NCBI GenBank assembly: GCA_003290165.1
Contig: QNQO01000797.1
Location: 62,001-126,000 of the forward strand
Source of the DNA: Berberis thunbergii
Taxonomy: Eukaryota > Streptophyta > Magnoliopsida > Ranunculales > Berberidaceae
Length of the DNA stretch: 64,000 nt
Reading direction: 5' to 3'
Shown: piece by piece, positions 26,250 to 37,500 of the stretch
Numbering within the stretch: the first letter of the stretch is position 1
Layout: each line of letters opens with the position of its first letter
Notes under the pieces: model-generated
Database searches by the model: none
Told to the model about the DNA's origin: nothing
The model's input: only the letters and a program-made list of their open reading frames with translations
Position numbers and translations under genes: made by a program

Positions 26250-28322
26250 ACTCCATTTCAGGTTGCGATGTAGGATACAGATAGATCTGAGAACATTCTA
26301 TTTGCTTTAATGTGACATAATGGCAGCCTCATGCCATAGGCTGGTATCCACGTATCATTCCTTCAGAATGGTTAGCAGTGTACTTAACGCACTGGTAAAG
26401 GGTGTAGACCACTGCTTCCATTTGGTGGAGCCATGGCCTTCCCAAGATAAGGTTGTAGGTAGACGGCGCGTCTACTACCATGAAATCCAAGAACAAGACC
26501 TATCTTAGTTGTGGCTCTCCTTCCACTATTGCCAACCTTATTTTCCCAATCGGGAAGCATTTCTCCACGCTAAATCTAATTAGCAGGTGGTTTGAGGATG
26601 TCAGGCTCTCCTCATTCAGGTCCATACTGTGAAACGAGTCGTAGAATACGACGTTGAGCGAGCTTCCCGTATCTACCAGAGTTTTCTTTACCTCCCACCT
26701 TGCAATGGAGATCGATATGACGAGAGCGCCATTGTGCGGTGCTTTGACTCCTTCAAAATCCTTGCTTATAAAGGTTAAGATGGGAATGGGGCTTTGCACC
26801 CTCGAGTAGTAAACGCGTATGTCATTGTCTGTGGGGTGTGTCTGCATCTCCAGTAGAGTCCGCTTGCGAGACTTGTTTGACTGGCCTGACACCATTAAGG
26901 ACATAGATTATTCCTAGATTCTCTGTATCTATTTCCTTGATCAACTCCCCCCGGTCCTTCTGTCTTTTCAGTCGCTTCTCGGAGCCTAGGAATTCCTTTA
27001 GCGTGCCTCTGTGGATCCAGTACTCAAGCTCGTACCTTAAACTCTTGCAGTCGTTGGTGTCATGACCACCCTTTTTGTGGTATGAGCAGTGCTTGTTGTT
27101 GTCACGTTTGGAGGGGTCTTCGCGTTGCTTCAAAGGCCACTTCAGATCTTCCCAGTTTTTCATGGAATTCAGAACATCCGATAGGTTAGAATTGAGGTGG
27201 TCATGGCTCTGGATCCAACGTAGTTGGATTCTTTCTCTGGCCTGGCCCGGGCAGGGTCTAACTTGTTGTCATTGCGCTTTCGCTTGCTCATTTCTTCATC
27301 ATCATGCATCTTTCCCTCATTTCCATCTTTAGGAGCGAAGGGCTTCTTATCACCTTTTGTTTCCTTCTTCAGAGTTATAAACTCTTCTAAGGTGATGTAC
27401 CTCTGGGCGTTCTTGAGGAGTTTCACCATATCCAAGGGGAGTTCCAAGGTAAGGCATTCGTAAAGTTTTCCCTCATTCAGGTTCGCGGTAAAAGTCATCA
27501 TGGCTGTGTCATTGCTGCAACCATCAATGAGTGTCAACTCATCATTGAAGCGTGTGACCTATTATCTGAGTGTCTCATTGGGTCTTTGTTTGAGAGAGAG
27601 TATGTAGTGTGGGCCTTTTCAGAGGCACTAAATTCTGACAAAACGCTTCAGGAACTCTTTTGCTAGTGTCTTAACGAGTCGATTGAATTCGGTGGGAGGC
27701 CATGGAACAATATTAGTGCTGATTTTTCAGGCTGGTGGGAAAAGTTCTGCATATCACCGACTCGAATCCTTCTTTGAGTGTCATTACATGCTGGTAATGG
27801 CATAGGTGGTCGAATGGATCGGTGGCCCCATCGTAGAAGTTGAGCTTTGGGGACGTGAACTTCTTTGGAAGAGCCTCATTTATGATACGGTCCACGAACG
27901 GGAACAGAGAGATAGTACAACATGTCTAGGTCATGCGCCCCTCTACAGAGGGGGTTCTGAGGGCCAAGCCTCTCTGCCTGAGAGTCGATTCCACGTTAGC
28001 TGCGTCGCCTCTTCTAGTCCAATGGGAACTAGCAGGGGCTTGACTCTCTATTGCCTTCCGGAGATGGAGGCATGTGTTGATCCTGAACTCCATTAGCAGG
28101 TGGAGGGTTTTATTGTATGAACCCCTTTACCGCTTTGGCAATTTGCTGTATCTGAGACGACAACAAATCTATCATGGGTTCCTTCGTTGTCGTTGGTGAC
28201 ACAGAGGTGTGAGTTTGTTGCCTGTGTGCCACAGGTACCGCTGAGAGCGGTGGTATATCGCTAGTCTGGGCGTTTGATGTGTCCCCTTGTTCTCCAGCGT
28301 TGCGTGATCGGGTGGTCACCAT
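26250..28322 (-). pseudogene. gag-protease polyprotein of gypsy element A, frameshifted
   Basis: The start MVTTRSRNAGEQG (28322) parallels MVTNTRSRS of the copy at 62280. Blocks in order are SPKLNFYDGATDPFDHLCHY (about 27840, the gag core), a segment around FTANLNEGKLYECLTLELP (27490), a lysine-rich stretch, MKNWEDLKWP (27163) and CSYHKKGGHDTNDCKSLRYE (27080), a zinc-knuckle-like Cys/His motif. The retropepsin site VDTGSSLNVVFYDSF (about 26680) keeps the catalytic D-T-G. The region ends with YNLILGRPWLHQMEAV (about 26450). These features are typical of plant Tat-type gypsy gag-pro. Frame changes and stops separate the blocks, so it is a pseudogene, but the protease site is intact. Confidence 0.85.
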
Positions 28323-28374
28323 TTCTTAGTATTTCGAGGAGAGATGATGCTAGTGAAATGTTAGGAACTTGTCG

Positions 28375-28395
28375 TCCCCACGGACAACGCCAAAC
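28375..28395 (-). other. primer binding site of gypsy element A
   Basis: Immediately after the LTR end (...GCATCA) the - strand reads TTTGGCGTTGTCCGTGGGG, a form typical of plant gypsy primer sites. Element B has the equivalent TTTGGCATCATCCATGGGG at 62349-62368. This fixes the orientation of gag as the element's sense strand. Confidence 0.7.
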
Positions 28396-28530
28396 TGATG
28401 CAGTCGTTTTCCACTCCCTGCTTTGACCTTGATCTGCAAATCCGCTGAACTGCACAAGAAAAACACGTAAGCCACGTACCCCTGTTGTGGTGGCCGATGG
28501 CACTTCGATGCTAAAGTTAGATAGGAATCT
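28396..28530 (-). repeat. 5' LTR fragment of gypsy element A
   Basis: About 135 bp similar to the inner end of the LTRs at 41388 and 62493 (gatgcagtcg, gctttgacctt, ggtggccgatggcac). Similarity stops near 28530, so the promoter-containing part is missing. Confidence 0.75.
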
Positions 28531-29339
28531 TCAAGTGGTGCCAATGTGACATGCTCAAAATGTTTTATTTTATTAGCTTGGACTAGTTGATTATGATTCA
28601 TGGAGATATTTGTCGTAAGAACATTTTCCCCAACCATGTGAAGGATACCACTTATGGGTTACCCGAGTTTTAAACCTTGTTGCGATGACAAGTTTGTGCA
28701 ACGATTTTGATGAGCTTCACCCCAAGTTGGTCACAACTTAAGTAGGTTGAAGTGACACTATTCAAAGTGTCTCAGTTTAGGCGAGCTCTAGGGTTGGCTT
28801 GTAGAAATCAAGCCATGGCCTTTGTATGAAGGGGTACTTTTGAGAGTCAAACGCGTGGCCTCCTAAGTGCATTTGTGAAAGTTAGATGTGACATTGTAGA
28901 AGCAATTGTAAAAGTCAACCGTGGTTTATCTGCCTTGATTAGGTACGGCAGTCAACGAGGCATGGAAGGTTGTATCATTGTAAGTTGTGTTGAGGCAATC
29001 TGTATACAATGTTTAAACAACATTGTAAGTGGTGGGGTACACAAGCTTGATCTTATATTGATTTTCCTCTTATCACAATTGATATTATCATTATCTTCCG
29101 GGGATGTAGTTTGGTGGACTTCTAAGTCAACCATGTTGCATTATGTCTCTTTTACTTATTTGCATTGTGCCAGTCCAACATAGTGATATAGTTAGTGAAG
29201 TAGAATTATAAAATCAAATCAAATTGAAAGGAAGGTGGTATTGTGTCCTTATAGTCGATAAACAACTTATTCGTCGAGTATAGTATTGATAAACAAATGA
29301 GATACTTGATGCAAAGTTGAGAAACAACTTGGATGTACA
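28531..29339. other. unassigned sequence
   Basis: No gene or repeat recognised between the gypsy element and the LINE relic. Confidence 0.35.
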
Positions 29340-29690
29340 TCATATATAAACTCGATTTTTTGAAGGCTTTTGACAACATTAGTGGGAGTCATACGAACTC
29401 GATCATGGAAGCTATGGAGTTTCCTATAATGTGGAGAAAGTGGATGAATTCCTATTTAATTACAACCCCAATTAATGATGAACCACATGATTTTTTTTAG
29501 AAGCTTAGGGATATTTTACAGGGAACCCTTTCGCCATTTTTCGGTTGTTGTGAAGGCTTTGATACATATGGTTATTAAAGTTAAGATGAGTGGTGTCATA
29601 CTAGGCTTTAGATCTTCTAGGAATAGCCCATCCATCGCTATCTTACAATATGTGAACAATTACAAATGGGATGAAATTTGCACCTAAGGA
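29340..29690 (+). pseudogene. L1 LINE reverse transcriptase fragment
   Basis: A broken translation shows FLKAFDNISGSH (block A, compare DFEKAYDRVSW), IMWRKWMNSYL, KLRDILQGTLSPFF (compare [10 protein letters not shown]) and, in another frame, VVVKALIHMVI with GVILGFRSSR. The order matches plant L1 reverse transcriptase. Stops and a frameshift are present. It is a short 5'- and 3'-truncated relic. Confidence 0.65.
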
Positions 29691-29976
29691 GATCCATCAT
29701 AGGATATCAATGAGTTTTGTTTGGAGGAAACTTGAATCATTAGGTCAACAAATCAAATGTAGGATCTGTTTATACCATGGACACTTAATTATGGTGTAAA
29801 ATTTCTCAGAAACTTGTGAGTCATGAAAAAAATGAGATGAGGGTATGCAAATTTTTTTCAAGCGAAACAAAAACCAACTGAGAATTGTTATATAGTTGAA
29901 GTCTATTATTGGGCAATACACAATTTTAAAACATAAAACATATGTTTTTACTAGGACCACTTTATTATATTAATCT

Positions 29977-30042
29977 GTTGTTGTTGTTGTTGCTATTGTT
30001 GTTGTTGTTGTTGTTGTTATTATTATTATTATTGTTATTATA
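29977..30042. repeat. (TTG)n/(TTA)n microsatellite
   Basis: About twelve ttg triplets with one interruption, then a run of tta triplets. Confidence 0.9.
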
Positions 30043-30896
30043 ATTTAAATAATGTGTTGAGGAGAATAAATTGGGTTGATAGGGTTAGTTTGTAAAAAGA
30101 AACTTGACTCTAAACCCTAAGACAACAATTATGATCCCCATAAAAGTTCAAGATAGACCTAATGACGACAACTAGCTAGGGACAACTAAAACATTTTAGG
30201 GCTAATAAAAAGCAAGCAACCTAGGAAAGGGGAAGAATAAATGTCCAAGTGAACTAACTACCTTGAAAAGTAGTTTGAGTTAGATCTCATCTTTTAAAGT
30301 ATGTTTAGATCTAGATCCCCAGTTCCCTAACTCCCGTTAATTACTTGTAACCCATTGTCGGTATCGTGCAAAGAGCTAAGTTTATCTTTAAGACTAGAAC
30401 ATGGTGCCCCACGAAATATTATGCATTTGTAATAGGTAAAGGCACTTGCTAAATAACACCACCACTTTTGATGGATACCACCAATACCCTATTTTTTAAG
30501 GACACCACCACATTTCTGAAGGACAACACCTATAAAAGGAAAAAAAAAACCTAACTCCCTTTATCTTTTTCATCTCTCCCTCTCTCATTCTCTTTTCCTG
30601 TCATCAATAACCATTACCACCGCACCACCATCAATCGAACCACCATATCGACGGCCGACTTCCTCCTCAACCTCCTCTCACCCATTCTCCCTCTCTTCTC
30701 TTCTCTCCATATCTTCTCCATTAAGAACCATCACCACCCCGCCGGCCTCTTGCACCACCTCTTCATATCTCCCTCTATTTCTTATGTGTTCTTTTCTTCT
30801 TCTTATTCTTAGCTTATTTCTTCATAATACAAACACAAATTGAAATTTTAGAAATATGAACAAAATTTACAATACAAAAATATAAAAACAAAAAAT

Positions 30897-31580
30897 AAAA
30901 TAAATGGACAAAGCCTGTTTTCTGTCCAAACGCAGTGGACAACGCGAGGATATGAATAAAGCTCGCACGATCCGCTGCATTTTGGGCAATAAACAGAGTT
31001 CGATTTCTTTCCAAATGCAGCGATAGCTGTGAAATCTATTGATATACTCGTGGTGCCCGCCGCATTTGGACAGAAAACAGACTTTGTCCATTTTTTAGAT
31101 TTTTATTTATTTTTTATTTATTTTCCAATTTCTATGAGTTTGATACAGTATCGACATATTTGATTTATTGCTAAACCCCACTTTTGAACACCCCAACTTG
31201 AGATGGTCAAAAGAGAAGTTTAACAATAAATCACATACGTAAATAATGTAGCAAACCCAAAGGAATTGAAAAAAATGAAAAAAAAATTCAAATACAAAAA
31301 TTCAAAAAAATAGACAAAGTCTGTTTTTTGTCCAAACGCAGCGGTAGCGGCGAGGATATAATTATTATTCGTAGCGGCCATTGTGTCTGGACAGAAACCA
31401 AACTCTGTCTTTTGCCAAAAATGTAGCGGATCATGCGATTGTTTTCCTTGGGCTCGCTCATTCCGCTGCGTTTGGTTATTTTTAGGCATTTAGTACAATT
31501 TCGCATGTGCCATTGTGTTGTTCTTTATTTTGTTTGCATTAGCTGTTGGGAATATAAGTGTATGGCTCGCACGTGCCGCT
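30897..31580. repeat. cluster of inverted and direct copies of a 'gtccaaacgcagcgg' repeat
   Basis: A unit of about 35 bp (tggacaaag-ctgttttctgtccaaacgcag) occurs at 30903-30937, inverted at 31058-31093, again direct at 31308-31345, with shorter inverted pieces (ccgctgcgtttgg) at about 31460 and 31577. The first pair forms a 190-bp foldback. Confidence 0.6.
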
Positions 31581-31615
31581 GCGTTTGGGTATAAACTCTT
31601 ATTACTCAGTTATGT

Positions 31616-31712
31616 TTCAAATCCTCGAGAGGTCTTAGATAGGGAGACCCCATCTCCCCTTTTTATTCATTTTGGCAGCTGAAGTCTTGAGCAAGAATTA
31701 AAAGGCAAATTT
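31616..31712 (+). pseudogene. short L1 LINE reverse transcriptase fragment
   Basis: SRGLR-stop-GDPISP followed after a one-base shift by ILAAEVLS reproduces the [23 protein letters not shown] block of plant L1 reverse transcriptase. Nothing else of the element is visible around it. Confidence 0.6.
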
Positions 31713-32221
31713 TTTTTTTGATTTTGATGGAAAAATTAAAATATTTTGTGAAGCGAATCTGCAAATGGAAATGTTTTTGTTTTTATATACTATGCATGCA
31801 AATATTATAAGCAATGAAAATGCAATTACAAATAATCACAAAATTCCCAACTGCATTATATCACTAACATCCCAAAATTCTTATATACACAAACTAAACA
31901 TATGGGCATCTCAGATCAACAAGATCAATATATGGGCACCCCGTCCTCCTCAACATTTACACTCGAAAAATAGTGCCTTACGTGTTTTTTTGCATTTTAT
32001 TTACAATTGACGCGGTAATTGTGTTCTTGTGACACTATCGATATGAGAAATTTGAATGCACCTTGCATACTTTTTACAATTTGAGGCGGTAACTCTGTTC
32101 TTGTTGCACCATCGATAATTTTTTTGCCCTCGCAGAGGTTTCGTCGAGCGTGGGTTCCCCACCTGTAGGAACTAGTGCAAGGGCGAATGAGAAAAAAACA
32201 TGGCAAAAAATAATTAAAAAA

Positions 32222-32480
32222 TGGAGGTGGGATGAGCGGTGGCGGTTGTGAGGTGGTAGTGATGAAGCGGAGGAGGAGGAGGAGGAAATGTGGCGAGGTT
32301 GTGGTGGTAAAGGGGAAGAGGATGAGAGGTGGTGGTGGTGAAGGGGAAGAGGGCGAGAGGTGGCGGTGGTGGTGAAGGGGAGGATGAGGTGGTGGTGGTC
32401 GTGGTGAAGGGAATGGGGATGAGAGGTGGTGGGGTGAAGGGGAGGAGATGAGGAGGTGGTGGCGGTTGTGGAGAAGAAAG
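32222..32480. repeat. GGTGG/GAGG-rich minisatellite
   Basis: Imperfect units of about 30-35 bp (gaggtggtggtggtgaaggggaag). The long open frame on the opposite strand (31997-32578, Pro/His/Leu/Ser repeats) is a by-product of this repeat. Confidence 0.75.
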
Positions 32481-32943
32481 GGAGAGAGGAAAAGATGAAG
32501 GTTATGGTTTTTTTTCTTTATAAAGTGGTGGCATTCTTCGATAAAAAAAAAAAATTGGTAGGTGGTGGTGTTCACCAATATAAGTGATGGTGTTATTTAG
32601 CAGGTGCCCAAGTAAATTGAATACATTCAAATTGACATGTTTTGCATGTTTGAATCGTTTGTGGAGGATTATGACCTCCTCTTGAAGTCCATCAAATGAA
32701 TCGTGGTTGGTATTGAACCCTCTGTTTGATACCCTTCAAGAGTTGCAACCTTTAAAACCCTGAGTGCCGTTCCTTTAATTCTAATTAGTTCTGTCCTAAA
32801 TGATGCAAAACAAAAAAAACACATTTATTCAAATGCACATTTCTTCTCTATTTGTTGGTTGGCTGAGCAGAGTAAATGTTACAGTCGCACCATTCATTTA
32901 GCTCGACTATAACAAACCATTACCAAACTATTTTTCTTCAAAA

Positions 32944-33091
32944 ATTCTAGGCAGCCTAGGTATTGCTGCTTGGGGGTGAATTTTACATTTTTGCCCCCTC
33001 TCTTTTAAACATTTTCAAAAAGGAGAAGGGCAAAAATGAAAAATTTATCCTCAACAACAAACCAAACAGCAATACCCAAGCTGCCTAGAAT
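32944..33091. mobile_element. 148-bp MITE-like stem-loop
   Basis: Arms attctaggcagcctaggtat (32944 on) and the inverse of ...atacccaagctgcctagaat (ending 33091) match at about 23 of 25 positions, and the complementarity continues inward (tttttgcccc against gggcaaaaa), so most of the element folds back. It lies about 0.5 kb before the MATE 5'UTR. No certain target duplication. Confidence 0.65.
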
Positions 33092-33474
33092 TGCTCATGT
33101 TTCTTAATATTCGCAGAGAGAGATGGATGAGGTCAAGAATTCAAAATCTACCAAAGTTGAAAATCTTCTAAACCGTTTGGTAGCAATGATTGTGGCACGT
33201 TATTCTCACGCCCTTTAGTTTGGTAAATGAAATAAATGATTTTTTTTTTATTTTTTTGAAAAGAGAGCGGGGTTATTTAGGATCCCCAACCATAGAAATG
33301 AAATCATTGGTTGTAAACTCATCTCATCTAAAGCTGTTAGGTAGTTCCCAACTTGATGTCCTATTCAGTCTTCCCTCCTACCCTTCCCACAAAATGTTGG
33401 TTCAGCTGATAACCAGAAAAATCTGAAACACCAAACAGTCAACTAAGCTTCAACCAGCCTTACCGACGACCCCT

Positions 33475-33560
33475 CCCCCCCCGCCCCCCTCTCTCACTCT
33501 CACTCTCACAGTCTCACTGTATTAAAAAGGTGGTTCCAGTATTGAGTTTCTTTCAGTATC
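33475..33560 (+). promoter_or_regulatory. probable core promoter region of the MATE gene
   Basis: A CT-rich tract (tctctcactctcactctcac, about 33490-33510) of the Y-patch kind is followed by tattaaaaagg (about 33521), a weak TATA-like element. It lies about 100 bp before the 5' splice site of the probable leader intron. Inferred from composition and position only. Confidence 0.35.
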
Positions 33561-33628
33561 ATTTGAGACTACTACACACTCTTGACCCTCTACCCTCTTC
33601 TAGTCTTCAGTGCCAGTTTCCCAAAGAG

Positions 33629-34101
33629 GTAATCTATCTCTCATTGTGAGTGTGTTTCCAACTCACCACTTTCAATTCCCTTTATTATGTTTTTTGGGTG
33701 ACAAAATAGCATGTATTGAACAATGCCCCTCATGTTCTTTATTGCTTACCAATATACTATTATTATTTTTTATTTTTTTATTTTTTGTAACTATGACTCT
33801 TTTGACAAATTGTCGATCCATTATGCCTGAAATACATTTTTTCAGGTGAATATGTGCTATATATGTTTCAAATCAGGAATAATGTTTATGGAAATTTTCT
33901 ACTGATTTTGTGTGTAATTAGGGAATTTGAGACTAGGAAAAACAAATTATAAGTATTTTTACACTAAATTTTGACAGGTATTGGAGTTTATTTTCCGTTG
34001 GAAGTACATTTGATCGCATTGTGGAGACACTTTTGAAACACAGATTTTAAGTACATCATTCGGATTCATGTTTCGACATATTTTTGTTCTATGATCACCA
34101 G
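33629..34101 (+). other. probable 5'UTR intron of the MATE gene
   Basis: AAAGAG|GTAATC at 33629 and ATCACCAG| at 34101 fit plant splice sites. The downstream exon begins 20 bases before the start ATG at 34122. The intron is T-rich, as plant introns are. No transcript is available, so this is inferred. Confidence 0.45.
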
Positions 34102-34121
34102 GTTAAGGAAGGCTTGAGGAT

Positions 34122-34528
34122 ATGGATGAGGAAAGGTTGGATGACGGAAGGTTGGATTATAAGCTAGTTGGGGCAGAAGAGGAAGGAGAAGAAACTAAGA
34201 GCTTGAAACTGAGAGTATGGGAAGAGTCAAAGAAGTTCTTTACTGTTGCATTTCCAGCTATAATCACAAGAATCTCTTCATTTGGGATTCTTGTGGTCAC
34301 TCAGTCCTTTATGGGACATATTAGCGAAGTTAAACTGTCTGCCTATTCTCTAGTTCAGATTTTCCTCGTTCGCTTTGCAAATGGAATACTGGTATGTTCT
34401 TTCACAGTCTGTGTTATTCTGGTTTACTTATTTATTGGTAACACAATATTGAAATCATGTGTTCAAAATTGGATCAAACGTTATTTGGTGGATCAAAGCA
34501 AAGATTGTTACTGTCTTTTTATTTGTGT

Positions 34529-34564
<36 letters not shown>

Positions 34565-37500
34565 TTTGTATAGTTTGGTAGAATCATTTATATCTTTTGT
34601 TCACTGTGGCACAACGAGTTCCATTTTCAGTAGTAATTCAAATTTATGTATATTTGGTCTGTTATAAGAGATTTATAATGAATGAACTAGTAAGAAAAAT
34701 GTTAGAAAGGTTATACTCTACTGATGGAGTACATAAGCTTACATGATTGTCTCGAGGCACTTTAGTGGAACAGCCAGTATTCGGAGAGGCCTCGTCTGAT
34801 GTAAAGTATAGCCCAATGTTAAAACCCGCAGCTCTGCTATGACTTCCTGCATTTGCGGGCTAATTCTTTCATCATGGCTCTGTGAGTGAATCACACTTTT
34901 GCTATTGTAGCAAACTTCTATTACATGACTACTTATTTAAAATATTCGGGTTGGTCTCAAAAGTGACTTTGATAGTCTTTTAGAGTTCGGTTGTTGTTTC
35001 AGAGTCTAACTGGATTTAGGTGGTTGGGTTCCAAGTTAGTAGGATTTGCTATTTGATCCATAAATGCAAGGGCATTGTAACAGAGTTACTCAACTTTTAG
35101 TGATTCATAAAATTTGTTTCAAATTTTTTTTTGGTTGTTTGATTGTGAGTTACATGTGTTATAATGCCCTGTATAACCTGCAGTCACGTTCAGAAATGAC
35201 TTTCTCTAATATTATGTGACTTATTGTTGTTTTTCTCCTTATCGTTATCAGATCTTTGACAATAAAATAATGTCTTAAGTATATATGTTACTGAATATAG
35301 AAAGTAAAAACAAATGTTTATAATAGAAATCATAGATAGTGCCACTTGAGTTGGCATTTTCTGGAGTACCTAAATAACCATAATCCATTAATTTGTTATT
35401 TATCTAAATATGCAAAATACCCTTATACATTGCAACTCTTTGGTACTTTTCCTACATTTAAAACGAATTAAGATTTGGTTGCATTATTTCATTCAAATTT
35501 GAAGAACGATTCTTTCTTGTTTCAATATGGTTTCATTGCAGTTGGGCATGGCAAATGCACTTGAAACTCTTTGTGGCCAAGCTTATGGAGCAAAACAATA
35601 CCACATGATGGGAATCTACATGCAGAGATCATGGATCATTGTTCTTGTAACTGCAACAGCTTTGATTCCTGTATTCGTCTTTGCAACTCCCATCTTAAAA
35701 CTTCTTGGTGAAGATGACCAGTTATCAGAAGCAGCTGGAGAAATTTCCCTATGGTTTATCCCAATTCTCTATTACTTTGTATTCAACTTCACCATGCAAA
35801 TGTTCTTACAAGCCCAACTAAAAAACACGATCATTGGATGGTTGGCGAGTATTTCGTTTGTGATGCACGTGTTCTTATCTTGGCTGTTTGTGATCAAATT
35901 GAACTGGGGTGTATCTGGTGCTATGGGTGCTATGGTCATCTCCACGTGGTCTATTACGGGTGGAGAACTTGTGTACGTGACTGGTGGTTGGTGTCCTGAA
36001 ACATGGAAAGGGTTCAACACAAGTGCATTCACAGATCTTTGCCCAATTTTAAGGCTCTCTCTATCCTCTGGTGTCATGCTTTGGTAAACTCTAATCACCC
36101 TGTTTTCATTCAAATGTTATAATATCACTTGCTTGATATACTAGCCATCTTAAAAATTATTTCTGTTTTCTATAGTTTGGAGTTGTGGTACAATGCAATT
36201 CTGGTCTTAATAGCCGGGTACATGGCGGATGCCACAGTTTCAATTGCTGCCTTCTCCATTTGGTATGATTTCATTTCTCGCTCTCTCTATTCGGTGTCTC
36301 AATGGGTGAAATTTTGTTTGCTTGATAAATGGTGTGCATCTTTTATCATGTAGGTCTAATCTGTGTCTCTGAGTTCTTCGCAGATGTGTATTTGATGGAA
36401 AAATTCATTTCAAACCAAAATACTCTTCTTAAAATAAGAATCTGGAGAGTGAATTAAGAAGTGAAATTCTTTGGCAAGTGCATACATATTTTATAGATAA
36501 CTAACCATTTGTTATTTAAAGTTCTGATTAGACCCAGGTGGAACTAAAACCACTGAAAGTGGCACCAAGTGTAAATAGTGTGGTTTTGGTTGTGGTGATA
36601 TGTGGCTTGAGACATGCCTCCACTTATTATTTATATGCTTAACATGGTGTACTAATCGATTTCCATGTATGATCTTGCAGCCTCAACATAGTAGCTTGGG
36701 TATTCATGGTATTCCTTGGCTTCTTAACTGCATCATGGTATGATTTAAGTCACTGAAACTTTTTTATTTCCTTTCGTCTGAGTATTGAGCTTTGTGTAAC
36801 CATTAGAGCAACTCCAAAGGTATTACCAAATGCCACCAATAATATTCATTGGAATGCTATAAAAATCAGGCACGATGGAAAATGGTTACCACTGTTGGAA
36901 CAAATTATTGATGTGGATAGACATTTCGGTTGAAACTGCAATTTGACTGTGGAAAGGAAAACATTTTAAGATGCTCTTATTCTGTTCTCAGGTGTCATTC
37001 TTTTCTTGTCCAATGTGATTACTTTGGTAATGAATTTTTGTGCAGTGTACGGGTCTCAAATGAACTAGGAAGAGGGAATGCAAAAGCTGCGAAGTTCTCC
37101 ATCAATGTTGTCATGGGAACTTCATTAGTTATTGGATTGATCTTTTTTGCCATAGCTTTGATTTTCGGCCATCAAATATCCTATGCATTTACGACTAGTG
37201 AAGCAGTGGCAAAAGCTGTGTCAAGCCTCTCAATCCTACTAGCGTTTTCAGTTTTGCTCAATAGTATTCAACCTGTACTTACTGGTAAGAATTGCTTCTT
37301 CTAGCAAATACAGCTATCTCAACTTTAAGTTATAGGCATAATTTGATCAAGATGAGACATATAACTTGAAGGTTCTCCGAAGAAAACCGTTCAAGACTTT
37401 CAGTGTGAATTTTGTATGATATGCTCTTGAAAATATTTGCAAAATTAGGTTTCAGTTTTATGCTCATTAGAGAGGAAAGGTAATATTTTTGGTCATGTTT

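Larger units (their letters stand above)
21517..28530 (-). mobile_element. Ty3/gypsy (Tat-like) element A, gag-protease only, with antisense ORF
   Basis: Read on the - strand the order is: truncated 5' LTR (28530-28396), primer site, gag-protease (28322 to about 26250), about 1.8 kb without recognisable coding, an ORF on the opposite strand (22299-24420), a G-rich polypurine tract, and the 3' LTR (22036-21517). No reverse transcriptase, RNase H or integrase is present, so this is a non-autonomous or internally deleted element that would depend on a relative. An additional antisense ORF near the 3' LTR is known from some plant Tat-lineage elements such as Grande. The outer end of the 5' LTR is lost, so no target duplication can be read. 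Confidence 0.75.
30441..32608. mobile_element. 2.17-kb element with inverted repeat ends, superfamily uncertain
   Basis: Left end GGCACTTGCTAAATAACACC and the inverse of the right end GGCACCTGCTAAATAACACC match for about 40 bp with few differences. Behind them the left arm is CT-rich (30560-30780) and the right arm GA-rich (32220-32480), so complementarity may extend for several hundred bases. No transposase is found. Flanks share only a partial match (ataggtaaa / caagtaaat), so the target duplication is unclear. Mutator-like or foldback origin is possible. The interior contains the repeats at 30890-31580 and an L1 fragment. Confidence 0.6.

Noticed and set aside
31997..32578. 194-codon open frame on the - strand, rich in Pro, His, Leu and Ser
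   Set aside because: It is the reverse strand of a GGTGG-type minisatellite in the arm of a transposon; no domain and pure low complexity.
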